This document shows, one piece after another, positions 1-6,500 of a stretch of DNA of 13,258 nucleotides. Location of the stretch: positions 1-13,258 of the forward strand of contig JAEZCD010000055.1 of NCBI GenBank assembly GCA_023430145.1, written 5' to 3'. A program made the position numbers and the translations under genes. The notes below the pieces were generated by a model that saw only the letters and a list, made by a program, of their open reading frames with translations, had not been told where the DNA came from and made no database searches. Source of the DNA: Pseudomonadota bacterium (GTDB taxonomy: Bacteria > Pseudomonadota > Alphaproteobacteria > Rhizobiales > Methylopilaceae). Within the stretch, counting starts at the first letter, position 1; each line of letters opens with the position of its first letter.

Positions 1-341
1 AAGACGAGGCGCAGCGGGAAGCGGAAGAAGACGATGGCGAAGGCGGACAGGATCGAGATGGCGATCTTGCCGATCGCCACCGCGAGCGCGACCACGGTCG
101 AGTTCCACAGGAGCCGGCCGGCGCTGACGCCGCCGAGGCGCTCGACGCCCCCGAACAGGGCCTGCGAATAGTTCTCCACCAGCCGGTCGCCCGGCACGAG
201 CGGCAGCGGCGGGGCGAGGATCCGCTCGGTCGGATAGGTCGAGGCGACGAAGGTGTAGTAGAGCGGGAAGGCGATGACGATGATGCCGATGACGAGCGCG
301 AAATGCGCCAGCGCACGGCTGACGGGGCGGTTCTCGATCAT
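1..341 (-). CDS. ugpE: sn-glycerol-3-phosphate ABC transporter permease UgpE (5' part, cut by window edge)
   Basis: One of the two inner-membrane permeases of the glycerol-3-phosphate/glycerophosphodiester importer. Only the first 113 codons are present; the gene continues past base 1. The N-terminus begins MIENRPVSR, the usual UgpE opening, followed by a hydrophobic segment at about residues 12-33 and then the periplasmic loop typical of MalG-type permeases (ERILAPPLPL, then ENYSQAL). A second and third hydrophobic stretch follow at about 77-108 (NSTVVALAVAIGK, SILSAFAIVFF). The permease EAA loop would lie outside the window. The ATG at 341 has only a weak GGGGC ribosome site, but the N-terminus matches the family. 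It lies downstream of ugpA in the same direction, separated by 249 bp containing a palindromic repeat. The ugp identity is family recognition from residues; a paralogous sugar permease is the main alternative. Confidence 0.88.
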   Translation of the reverse strand, partial: MIENRPVSRALAHFALVIGIIVIAFPLYYTFVASTYPTERILAPPLPLVPGDRLVENYSQALFGGVERLGGVSAGRLLWNSTVVALAVAIGKIAISILSAFAIVFFRFPLRLV

Positions 342-423
342 CGGTGGAGCCCCGATGCAGCCGTCGCCATCTCTCCGCTGTCCCTCGACCGGGAAGGCGA
401 TCGCCCCCGTCCGCCGCACGCTC

Positions 424-513
424 CGTCATTGCGAGCGAAGCGAAGCAATCCAGCTTCTCTTTCGGCCACCCAAAAGCTGGATTGCTTCGTCGCTGGCGCT
501 CCTCGCAATGACG
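424..513. repeat. 90-bp palindromic intergenic repeat (GCGAAGCGAAGCAATCC type)
   Basis: Two arms of about 33 bases face each other. The left arm runs from CGTCATTGCGAG at 424 to CCAGCTT at 456. The right arm runs from AAGCTGG at 474 to CTCGCAATGACG at 513. A 17-base loop lies between them. The arms pair almost perfectly; the mismatches are in the GCGAAGCGAAG versus CTTCGTCGCTGGCGC stretch. From general knowledge, this sequence family is a frequent intergenic palindrome in Rhizobiales genomes; its mobilising enzyme is not encoded here. It occupies the gap between ugpA and ugpE, so it would form a strong hairpin in the ugp mRNA on either strand. No T-run follows, so a simple rho-independent terminator is unlikely. 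Confidence 0.85.
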
Positions 514-590
514 CCGACGCCGCGGGTGACGGGCATGCCCGGGGGCGCCCCTCCAGCGGTCCAATCGTCGGAAGTAGAGACCAGCCACGC

Positions 591-1475
591 TCACGCATAA
601 TGCACCCGGCGCTCGATGTAGCGGAACTGGATGGCCGTCAGCGAGATGACGATGATCATTAGGATGATCGACTGCGCCGCCGACTCGCCGAGCAGGAGAT
701 TGACGAAGCCGTCATTGTAGACCTTGTAGACCAGCGTCTCGGTCGCCTTGCCGGGGCCGCCGCCGGTTACCGCGTGGATGATGCCGAAGGTGTCGAAGAA
801 CGCGTAGACGGTGTTGATGACGAGCAGGAAAAAGGTCGTCGGCGCCAAGAGCGGCAGGATGATCGTCCACAGGCGCCGGCCCTCGCGGGCGCCATCGATG
901 GCGGCGGCCTCGACGAGGCTCGCCGGGATCGCCTGCAGGCCGGCGAGGAAGAACAGGAAATTATAGGAGACCTGCTTCCAGGCCGCGGCGGCGACGATCA
1001 GCATCATCGCCTGATTGCCGTCGAGCAGCGGGTCCCAGTCGATCCCGGCCCGGCGCAGCAGGAAGGCGAGCGTGCCCATCGACGGGTTGAACAGGAACAG
1101 CCAGAGCATGCCGGCGATCGCCGGCGCCACCGCGTAGGGCCAGATCAAGAGCGTGCGGTAGAGGCCCCGCCCGCGGACCACGCGCTCGGCCATGATGGCG
1201 AGGAACAGCGCCACGCCCATCGCCAGGGCCGCGGTCGAGGCGCTGAAGATCAGCGTGACGACGACCGAGTTGACGTAGGCCGGGTCGCCGACGACAGCGG
1301 CGAAGTTGTCGAAGCCGACGAAGCGCGTCGCGAGCCCGAAGGGATCCTCGCGCTGCATGGACTGCAGCATCGCCTGCGAGGCCGGCCAGAAGAAGAAGAC
1401 GAGCGTGATGGCGATCTGCGGCGCCAGCAGCAGGTAGGGCAGCAGTCTGTGCGGAAAGACGGCGCGGGGCGGCAT
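591..1475 (-). CDS. ugpA: sn-glycerol-3-phosphate ABC transporter permease UgpA
   Basis: Membrane subunit that pairs with UgpE to form the pore of the glycerol-3-phosphate importer. The 294-residue length is normal for the family. Hydrophobic segments lie at about 11-31, 70-95, 107-130, 156-181, 205-228 and 267-284, which gives the six helices expected. The binding-protein-dependent transport signature (EAA loop) runs from E189 (EAAAIDGAREG) to ILPLLAP at 206-212 and contacts the ATPase. TGGGPGKATETL at 237-248 and the C-terminal YIERRVHYA are typical of UgpA. The ATG at 1475 has AGGAA a few bases upstream. A YjbR-type gene ends only 39 bp before this start, so transcription may read in from there. 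The usual upstream partner, the periplasmic binding protein ugpB, is absent at this place. Confidence 0.93.
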   Translation of the reverse strand: MPPRAVFPHRLLPYLLLAPQIAITLVFFFWPASQAMLQSMQREDPFGLATRFVGFDNFAAVVGDPAYVNSVVVTLIFSASTAALAMGVALFLAIMAERVVRGRGLYRTLLIWPYAVAPAIAGMLWLFLFNPSMGTLAFLLRRAGIDWDPLLDGNQAMMLIVAAAAWKQVSYNFLFFLAGLQAIPASLVEAAAIDGAREGRRLWTIILPLLAPTTFFLLVINTVYAFFDTFGIIHAVTGGGPGKATETLVYKVYNDGFVNLLLGESAAQSIILMIIVISLTAIQFRYIERRVHYA

Positions 1476-1514
1476 CGGTTCCTATGGGCGCCTGTTTGCG
1501 TGGCTTTCCGAGTT

Positions 1515-1877
1515 CTAACTGCTGGCGCGGGGATTGTCGCCGTCATAGGCGGCGAGGAGCTTCCTGCCCGCCGCCGCGCGCCAGGCGCGCGCGAAATAGA
1601 TCCGAAGCCGCTCGGGCTCGATCGCCGCGAGCCGCACCAGCACGTAGGGCGAGGCGCGATAATGGTCGGTGACGAAGAAGGTTTCCGGCTCGGCCTCGAT
1701 CAGCATCTCGCGCTCGTCGATCCCCATCGGCAGCACGTAGACGCTATCGCCGTCGCGTGTCCGGCCGATGAACTTTTTCCGCACCCGGAAGCACGGCGTG
1801 CCGTAGGCGGTGCCCTCCTCGACGCCGGGGAAGGCGAGAGCGATTCGGCGCAGATCCTCGAGGTCCACGTCCGTCAC
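1515..1877 (-). CDS. MmcQ/YjbR family protein
   Basis: Small cytosolic protein of the MmcQ/YjbR (CyaY-like fold, DUF419-type) family, 120 residues, the usual length. The family's molecular role is not settled; DNA binding has been proposed from the fold. Family features visible are the N-terminal helix DLEDLRRIALAFPGVEEG (6-23), the TPCFRVRKKFIGR strand pair (28-39), and ETFFVTDHY (65-73) followed by a PYVLVRL strand (77-83). The C-terminal helix is AWRAAAGRKLLAAY (98-111). The GTG start at 1877 is chosen because VTDVDLEDL fits the family N-terminus. Its GTG shares bases with the TGA of the upstream HXXEE gene (GTGA overlap), implying translational coupling. The same frame stays open upstream to 2525, but that part is antisense or frame-shifted to other genes and has no family similarity. 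Confidence 0.82.
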   Translation of the reverse strand: MTDVDLEDLRRIALAFPGVEEGTAYGTPCFRVRKKFIGRTRDGDSVYVLPMGIDEREMLIEAEPETFFVTDHYRASPYVLVRLAAIEPERLRIYFARAWRAAAGRKLLAAYDGDNPRASS

Positions 1878-2350
1878 CGACCCTGCTGCCGGAAGTAGGG
1901 CAGGCCGCGCGACCTCAGGAGCACGATCGGATAGGCCATCAGCAGCGCGCCGATGAGGAACGCGCCGAGCACCATGCGGGTCGACAGAATGCCCTCGCCA
2001 CCGGCGAGGACGAAGGCTGTGATCGCGGCAGGACACATCACCACGACGGCCGTCATCGCCCCCGGCGAGAAGCGGCCCTTGAAGACGATCATCGGCAGCA
2101 CGTGGAAGAAGACGGCGTTGACCAGCATCAGCGCCGCGAAGGCGAGCGCCACCATCGGCAGCTCGCCGGCGAGCTCCGCCGCGCCGATGCCGAGCACGAC
2201 GACGATCCCGTTGGTGACGTAGAAATCCGGCCACGTGACCGGCAGCCCGAGCACGCCTTCGGCCCAGTCCCGCCAATCGAGCATGAACTCCTCGAGCATG
2301 TGCACGGCATAGGCGAGCAGCAGCAGCCAGCTCATTGCAGCGAAACTCAT
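1874..2350 (-). CDS. HXXEE domain-containing membrane protein
   Basis: Small integral membrane protein of 158 residues belonging to the HXXEE family, whose function is not established. The name-giving motif is HMLEE at residues 17-21 in the first hydrophobic segment. A second conserved element, NAVFFH at 78-83, supports the call. Hydrophobic segments are at about 6-24, 46-60, 64-90, 98-116 and 126-146; DWRDW and KGRFSPG form the loops. The ATG at 2350 is preceded by GGGGGGAG on the minus strand (2354-2361), and the protein starts just ahead of the first helix. The frame is open further upstream but that extension is arginine-rich and unlike the family. It overlaps the following YjbR-type gene by four bases and is divergent from apaG with about 134 bp between starts. 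Confidence 0.78.
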   Translation of the reverse strand: MSFAAMSWLLLLAYAVHMLEEFMLDWRDWAEGVLGLPVTWPDFYVTNGIVVVLGIGAAELAGELPMVALAFAALMLVNAVFFHVLPMIVFKGRFSPGAMTAVVVMCPAAITAFVLAGGEGILSTRMVLGAFLIGALLMAYPIVLLRSRGLPYFRQQGR

Positions 2351-2471
2351 CGGCTCCCCCCGATCCCGATGGCTGGCGGCCGGCCATCCCGGCCGCAGCG
2401 ACCGCTCCGGCACAGGAACGGATTGACCTTCCCGTCCCGAGCGGCGAGTTTGCACCGCACCACAGATCGCC

Positions 2472-2487
2472 GGAAGCCGCCGCGTTG
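2472..2487 (+). promoter_or_regulatory. Ribosome-binding site and TTG start deciding the apaG N-terminus
   Basis: GGAAG at 2472-2476 lies eight bases before a TTG at 2485-2487. Starting here gives YSAVTRQIRVTV as the N-terminal sequence, which is where ApaG proteins normally begin. An ATG in the same frame at 2335 would add 50 low-complexity residues and would overlap the divergent HXXEE gene's start, so it is not preferred. Confidence 0.65.
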
Positions 2488-2877
2488 TACAGCGCCGTCA
2501 CACGCCAGATCCGCGTCACCGTCACGCCGCGTTTCCTCGAGGAGGAGTCCTCCGTCGAGCGCGGCCGCTTCGTCTGGGCCTACACGATCGAGATCGCCAA
2601 TCTCGGCAGCGAGGCGGTGCAGCTGCTCGCCCGCCACTGGGAGATCACCGACGCCAACGGTCATGTCGAGGAGGTCGACGGTCCGGGCGTGGTCGGCGAG
2701 CAGCCGGTGATCCCGCCGGGCACCTCCTTCACCTATACGAGCGGCGCGCCGCTGCCGACCGCGAGCGGCATCATGGTCGGCAGCTACCGCATGACCGACG
2801 GTGCCGGCCGCGAGTTCGACGTCGCCATCCCCGCCTTCGCGCTCGAAAGCCCGCATGCCAAGCGCACCGTCCACTGA
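2485..2877 (+). CDS. apaG: Co2+/Mg2+ efflux-associated protein ApaG
   Basis: ApaG is a single-domain immunoglobulin-like (fibronectin type III fold) cytosolic protein linked by genetics to cobalt/magnesium tolerance and Ap4A metabolism; its biochemical activity is not settled. With the TTG start the protein has 130 residues, the classic ApaG length. The sequence follows the family throughout: TRQIRVTVTPRFLEEES (6-22), FVWAYTIEIANLGSE (29-43), LLARHWEITDANG (47-59), the hallmark GPGVVGEQPVIPPG (66-79), FTYTSGAPL (82-90) and MVGSYRM (97-103). The C-terminus FDVAIPAFAL (111-120) is also typical. It overlaps the following argE-type gene by 23 bp in another frame, so the two are probably co-transcribed and coupled. 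Confidence 0.93.
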   Translation: MYSAVTRQIRVTVTPRFLEEESSVERGRFVWAYTIEIANLGSEAVQLLARHWEITDANGHVEEVDGPGVVGEQPVIPPGTSFTYTSGAPLPTASGIMVGSYRMTDGAGREFDVAIPAFALESPHAKRTVH

Positions 2878-4030
2878 CGGCGCCGCGCGAGACATCCTCG
2901 CCCGCCTCGTCGCCTTCGATACGCGAAGCTCCGCCTCCAACCTCGACCTCGTCGACTATGTGCGGGGCTATTTGCGGGCGCACGGCGTCGAGCCGGTGCT
3001 GGTGCCGAACGAGGACGGCGACAAGGCCAGCCTGTTCGCGACCATCGGCCCGGCCGACCGGGGCGGCATCGCGCTGTCCGGCCACACCGACGTGGTGCCG
3101 GCCGATCCCAAGGACTGGACCTCCGATCCCTTCGTGCTGACGGCGCGGGACGGCAGGCTCTATGGCCGCGGCAGCTGCGACATGAAGGGATTCTTGGCCG
3201 CCGTGCTCGCCGCGGTGCCCGCCTTCAAGGCCGAGAAGCTCGCGGTGCCGATCCACCTCGTCTTCTCCTACGACGAGGAGATCGGCTGCGCCGGCGTGCT
3301 GCCGACCATCGCCCGGATGGGCGTCGACCTGCCGAAGCCGGAGCTGTGCATCGTCGGCGAGCCGACCTCGATGCAGGTGGTCGACGCGCACAAGGGCATC
3401 GCCGGCTTCGTCACCACCGTACGCGGCAAGAACGCGCATTCGAGCCTGCCGCATCTCGGCGCCAACGCCATCATCGGCGCCGCCGAGATCATCGGTGAGC
3501 TCGAGCGGATCGCCGAGGAGCTGCGCGCGGCCGGCGATCCCTCGGGCCGGTTCGACCCGGCCTTCACCTCGCTCGGCGTCGGCCTCATCCAGGGCGGCCA
3601 GGCGGCGAACGTGGTGCCGCGCGACTGCCGCTTCTTCTGGGAGTTCCGGCCGCTGCCCGGCTTCTCGCTTCCCGCAGCGATGGCGCGCCTCGAAGGCTTC
3701 GCCGAGACGGTGGTGCTGCCGAAGCTGCGGGCCGGCGCACCGGAGGAGGCGGCGGTGGTCTTCGAGCCGCGCAGCCAGGTCCCCGCGCTGCATCCCGAGC
3801 CCGGCTCGATCGCCGAGACCCTGGCGAAGAAGCTCGCGCGGCAGAACAGCACCTTCGCGGTGTCCTACGGCACCGAGGCCGGCCAGTTCCAGCGGGCCGG
3901 CATCCCGACGGTGGTCTGCGGGCCGGGCTCGATCGAGCAGGCGCACGCGCCGGACGAGTTTTTGGCCGAGAGCCAGCTCGCCGAGGCGGAGGCGCTTCTC
4001 GGCCGGCTGCTCGAGCATTGCCGGGGGTAG
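2855..4030 (+). CDS. argE: Acetylornithine deacetylase (ArgE type, M20 metallopeptidase family)
   Basis: Zinc-dependent amidohydrolase that removes the acetyl group from N-acetylornithine in arginine synthesis. The 391-residue protein carries the M20 metal site: SGHTDVVP (75-82, ligand H77 and catalytic D79), GRGSCDMKG (104-112, bridging D109), YDEEIGCAG (139-147, catalytic E141 and ligand E142), GEPTS (168-172, ligand E169) and QAHAPDEF (362-369, ligand H364). The YGTEAGQFQ segment (338-346) is typical of ArgE rather than DapE. Start ATG at 2855 is preceded by GAAAG at 2845-2849 and gives an N-terminus of normal length; an ATG 18 codons upstream lies deep inside apaG and adds a serine/proline-rich tail. 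Many alphaproteobacteria make arginine with the ArgJ route, so a catabolic or scavenging role, or a different N-acyl amino acid as substrate, is possible. Confidence 0.9.
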   Translation: MPSAPSTDGAARDILARLVAFDTRSSASNLDLVDYVRGYLRAHGVEPVLVPNEDGDKASLFATIGPADRGGIALSGHTDVVPADPKDWTSDPFVLTARDGRLYGRGSCDMKGFLAAVLAAVPAFKAEKLAVPIHLVFSYDEEIGCAGVLPTIARMGVDLPKPELCIVGEPTSMQVVDAHKGIAGFVTTVRGKNAHSSLPHLGANAIIGAAEIIGELERIAEELRAAGDPSGRFDPAFTSLGVGLIQGGQAANVVPRDCRFFWEFRPLPGFSLPAAMARLEGFAETVVLPKLRAGAPEEAAVVFEPRSQVPALHPEPGSIAETLAKKLARQNSTFAVSYGTEAGQFQRAGIPTVVCGPGSIEQAHAPDEFLAESQLAEAEALLGRLLEHCRG

Positions 4031-4095
4031 GGCCTGGCAGGGAATCGGTAACCATCTCGGCGCAGCCTCCTCCGACGGGAATCGGGGCGGCGGGA

Positions 4096-4815
4096 ATGGG
4101 CGTCGAGGATCGCAGGCAGGCCTGGAACGCACGGGCGCGCGCACGCCTTCTGGACGCCGGCGAGGCCGTGCCGGCGGTGGTTCTCGCCCATGCCCTGTCG
4201 GCGCGCTGGACGCCGCGCACCCTGCGCGCTGCCGTCGATCTCTATTGGCGGGGGCATCCGATCCGCGCCGATCGACTCGCCAGATCGCTGGCGCGCGAGA
4301 GCGGCGCGCCGGCGGACTGGGAATGGCGGCTCGGGGAGGGCGCGGCGAGCGGCTTCCGGCAGCCGCCGCTGCCCTGGCGCGGGATCGAGCCCGTCGGCGG
4401 CCGCTGCGTCGTCTGCGGGCAGCCGGTGTTCCGCCTCGGCTGGCACCGGCCGATCGGCTCGGCAGAAAGGCTCGGGCGAGCGGCATGGCATGCCTGCTGC
4501 GTGGTCGCCTGGAAGTTCTGGACCGCGCCCGCCGATCACCGAAAGCTTCTCTCCCGACTCCAGCAGCGGCGCTGTGCGATCTCGAACCTGCGGCTCCTGA
4601 AAACGGCCGAGGTCGACCACCGAACGCCCCTGTTCCGTGTCTGGCGCGACCATCGCGACATGCCGTGGCCCGAGCTGCTCGGCTTCTGGGGGCTGCCGAA
4701 CCTTCAGGTCGTCAATCGCGGCGTGCATGCCGAGAAATCGATCGCCGAGACGAGGGACCGCAGCGAGCTTCGTCAGAGCCGCGCGCTCGCGGCCGAGGAT
4801 CTGAGCGCAAGTTGA
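4096..4815 (+). CDS. HNH-endonuclease-like protein of unknown function
   Basis: 239 residues from the ATG at 4096. The N-terminal half (about 1-95) is helical, arginine- and alanine-rich and unrecognised. The C-terminal half has HNH features: a CVVCG zinc knuckle (C104, C107), further cysteines C134, C135 and C160, then EVDHRTPLF (172-180) with the catalytic-type D174-H175, and PNLQVVNRGVHAEKS (201-215). In that last block N202, H211 and K214 keep the canonical spacing of the NLxxLCxxCHxxK motif, but the two zinc cysteines are N207 and V210. So the fold is probably kept with a reduced or rearranged zinc site; whether it cuts DNA is unknown. The start is uncertain: GGCGGGA just ahead of 4096 is a poor ribosome site, and a TTG at 4018 inside the argE end is possible. 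It follows argE by 65 bp and converges on the PuuB-type gene. Confidence 0.68.
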   Translation: MGVEDRRQAWNARARARLLDAGEAVPAVVLAHALSARWTPRTLRAAVDLYWRGHPIRADRLARSLARESGAPADWEWRLGEGAASGFRQPPLPWRGIEPVGGRCVVCGQPVFRLGWHRPIGSAERLGRAAWHACCVVAWKFWTAPADHRKLLSRLQQRRCAISNLRLLKTAEVDHRTPLFRVWRDHRDMPWPELLGFWGLPNLQVVNRGVHAEKSIAETRDRSELRQSRALAAEDLSAS

Positions 4816-4824
4816 GCCGCCGCC

Positions 4825-6090
4825 TCAAATCCTGTCGCGCAGGGCATAAAAGCTCATCGCCGCGTAGAGCAGCGGCCGGCGGGCGCGCACGCCGCCCGGG
4901 AATTTCGGCACCGGCAGGCGCGACAGGAGCTGGAAGCGCGCCGTCGTGCCGAGCAGCGCCTCGGCGAGCAGCGCGCCGAAATAGGGCGCCAGCAGCACGC
5001 CCTGGCCCGAATAGCCGGCGGCGACGAGAATGTTCGGCTCGATCGCACGCACGAGCGGCAGCCGGGTCGGCGTGATGCCGATCAGGCCGCTCCAGGCGAA
5101 GTCGAACGGCACTTCCGCGATCTCGGGAAAGATCTCCGCCATCGCCTTGCGCGCGAGCGCGCCGGGATCGGCGACCGGCTCGGTCGAATAAGACTCGCCG
5201 CCGCCGAACAGCAGCCGCCCGTCGGGCAGCGGGCGGAAATAGTTAACGACGAAGCGGCTGTCGGAGACGCCGACGCGGCCCGGCAGCAGCGCGTCGAGAT
5301 TTTTGCCGAGCGGCTGGGTGACGCCGATCGTGCTGGCGATCGGCAGCACGTGCGCCTCGAGCGCCGGCTCGAGGCCGGCGATGGCGGCATCGCCGGCGAT
5401 GATGGCGAAGTCGGCCCGCACGTCGCCCGTCGCCGTCCGCACGACGACCGGGTCGCCATGCACCACCTCGATCGCCGGCGAGCCCTCGAAGATGCGCGCC
5501 TTGGCGCCGCCCGCCGCCCGGGCGAGGCCGCGTACCAGCTTGACCGGATGCAGTTGCCCCGCGTCGCGATCCAGCCAGCCGCCGAAGTAATTGTCGCTCT
5601 TCACGAGCGCTTGCAGGCGATCGCGGTCCAAAAACTCGGCATGCGCGTAAGAATAGACCTTGTTGAGATACTCGACATATTTGCGGCTGTTGCGGACGAA
5701 CCGGCGCCGATGGTCGGCATGGACGAGACCGGTGCGGAAGTCGCAGGCGATCGAGTGCCGTCGGATGCGGGCCCTGAGCCAGATCTTGGCGTCCTCGGCG
5801 AGCGTCCACAGCTTGCGCGCGTCGTCGCGCCCGACGAGCTTCTCCAGCTCCCACTGGTCGCGCCGCTGGCCGGAGTGGAACTGGCCGCCGTTCTGGCCCG
5901 AGGCGCCGGAGCCGATCGTGTCCGCTTCCAGCAGCACCACCGAGGCGCCGCGCTCGGCCAGCACCAGCGCCGCCGCGACGCCGGTCAGGCCGCCGCCGAC
6001 GATCACCGCGTCGGCGCGGACATCGCCATCCATCTGCGGGAACGGCGGCAGCGGCTCGGCGGTCGCCTGGTACCAGGTGTCCTGCCTCAT
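4825..6090 (-). CDS. FAD-dependent oxidoreductase, DAO family (PuuB/OrdL type)
   Basis: Flavoprotein of the D-amino-acid-oxidase (DAO) family, closest in layout to gamma-glutamylputrescine oxidase and related amine oxidases. It has 421 residues. The opening DTWYQATA (4-11) is typical of this group. VIVGGGLTG (29-37) with E55 at the end of the second strand (VVLLEAD) is the Rossmann dinucleotide site. SGASGQNGGQ (61-70) is the family's flavin-proximal motif. GWLDRDAGQLHPVKL (171-185), FGGGESY (295-301), SGLIGITPTRLP (334-345) and AAGYSGQGVLLAP (357-369) complete the catalytic domain. The ATG at 6090 has GGCGGG upstream; the frame is open farther to 6681, but that part is arginine-rich and has no family similarity. 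The substrate cannot be read from the sequence. Its stop is nine bases from the convergent HNH-type gene. Confidence 0.85.
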   Translation of the reverse strand: MRQDTWYQATAEPLPPFPQMDGDVRADAVIVGGGLTGVAAALVLAERGASVVLLEADTIGSGASGQNGGQFHSGQRRDQWELEKLVGRDDARKLWTLAEDAKIWLRARIRRHSIACDFRTGLVHADHRRRFVRNSRKYVEYLNKVYSYAHAEFLDRDRLQALVKSDNYFGGWLDRDAGQLHPVKLVRGLARAAGGAKARIFEGSPAIEVVHGDPVVVRTATGDVRADFAIIAGDAAIAGLEPALEAHVLPIASTIGVTQPLGKNLDALLPGRVGVSDSRFVVNYFRPLPDGRLLFGGGESYSTEPVADPGALARKAMAEIFPEIAEVPFDFAWSGLIGITPTRLPLVRAIEPNILVAAGYSGQGVLLAPYFGALLAEALLGTTARFQLLSRLPVPKFPGGVRARRPLLYAAMSFYALRDRI

Positions 6091-6500
6091 CGCCCGCCAT
6101 CCCGGCCGGAGGAAAGCGGAAAGCAGGGATCGTCCGACACGCCGCCGAAGCGGGGGGCGGCCGCGCGGCCCGTGTGCGGAAAACCCAGTGCCAGGCGATC
6201 GCGGGTGCTCCCCACCCGGACCGTGGCACCTCTCCGCGTCGCGAGGGTGTGGACGAAAAGGTGCGTCTCGGTGAACAGCGGAGCACGTCCTGGTGACGAT
6301 CACGGGTGTCGGCCCGACGACCCGCCGGGACCCGTGCATGGGGCCCGGTCCCGGCCTTCGGCCTCGCCGAGAGTGACGAATAGGAAGAAGTCTAAGGGCG
6401 TTGCCGAGTCCTGGAAACGCGCATCGGAGGCCGCCGCGCGCCGATCGACGCTTGCGGGCGGACCGTTGCAAATCGGCGTCAGGCGCGCCCGCGCCGGGCC
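6091..6500. other. 410-bp non-coding, GC-rich intergenic region
   Basis: No supported gene was found on either strand between the GH114-type gene stop and the start of the PuuB-type gene, although frames stay open because of high GC. Reading the open frames gives arginine/proline-rich peptides with no family resemblance. The region must contain any promoter specific to the PuuB-type gene; no clear -35/-10 or EcfG motif was seen. It includes a cluster of short inverted repeats around 6291-6376, described separately. Confidence 0.6.
6291..6376. repeat. REP-like cluster of short palindromes
   Basis: CCGGGACC at 6325-6332 and GGTCCCGG at 6347-6354 are perfect 8-base inverted arms around a 14-base spacer containing GTGCATGGGG. 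They are followed directly by GGCCTTCGGCC (6353-6363) and a TCGGC/GCCGA pair ending near 6371. The block is bounded by GGTGACGAT at 6294 and GAGAGTGACGA at 6369. This resembles the REP-type elements common between rhizobial genes, but no second copy lies in the window, so the assignment is tentative. It would form a stable hairpin on either strand. Confidence 0.35.

Noticed and set aside
774..1898. Long plus-strand open frame opposite ugpA and the YjbR-type gene
   Set aside because: Composition is charged and repetitive, as expected for the antisense of a GC-rich gene; both minus-strand genes have clear family motifs.
2415..2436. Possible EcfG site upstream of apaG (GGAAC at 2415-2419)
   Set aside because: No CGTT at a 16- or 17-base spacing; the nearest CGTC is only 13 bases away.
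2335..2484. ATG-started 50-residue N-terminal extension of ApaG
   Set aside because: Low-complexity, overlaps the divergent HXXEE start, and ApaG proteins begin at the YSAVTRQI position, which TTG at 2485 with GGAAG provides.
2771..4486. 571-codon minus-strand open frame opposite argE and the HNH-type gene
   Set aside because: Arginine/alanine-rich with no recognisable domain; it is antisense to genes with intact catalytic motifs.
4804..4827. Bidirectional terminator between the HNH-type and PuuB-type genes
   Set aside because: Only a 5-base TTGAG/CTCAA pairing without a strong GC stem or T-run.
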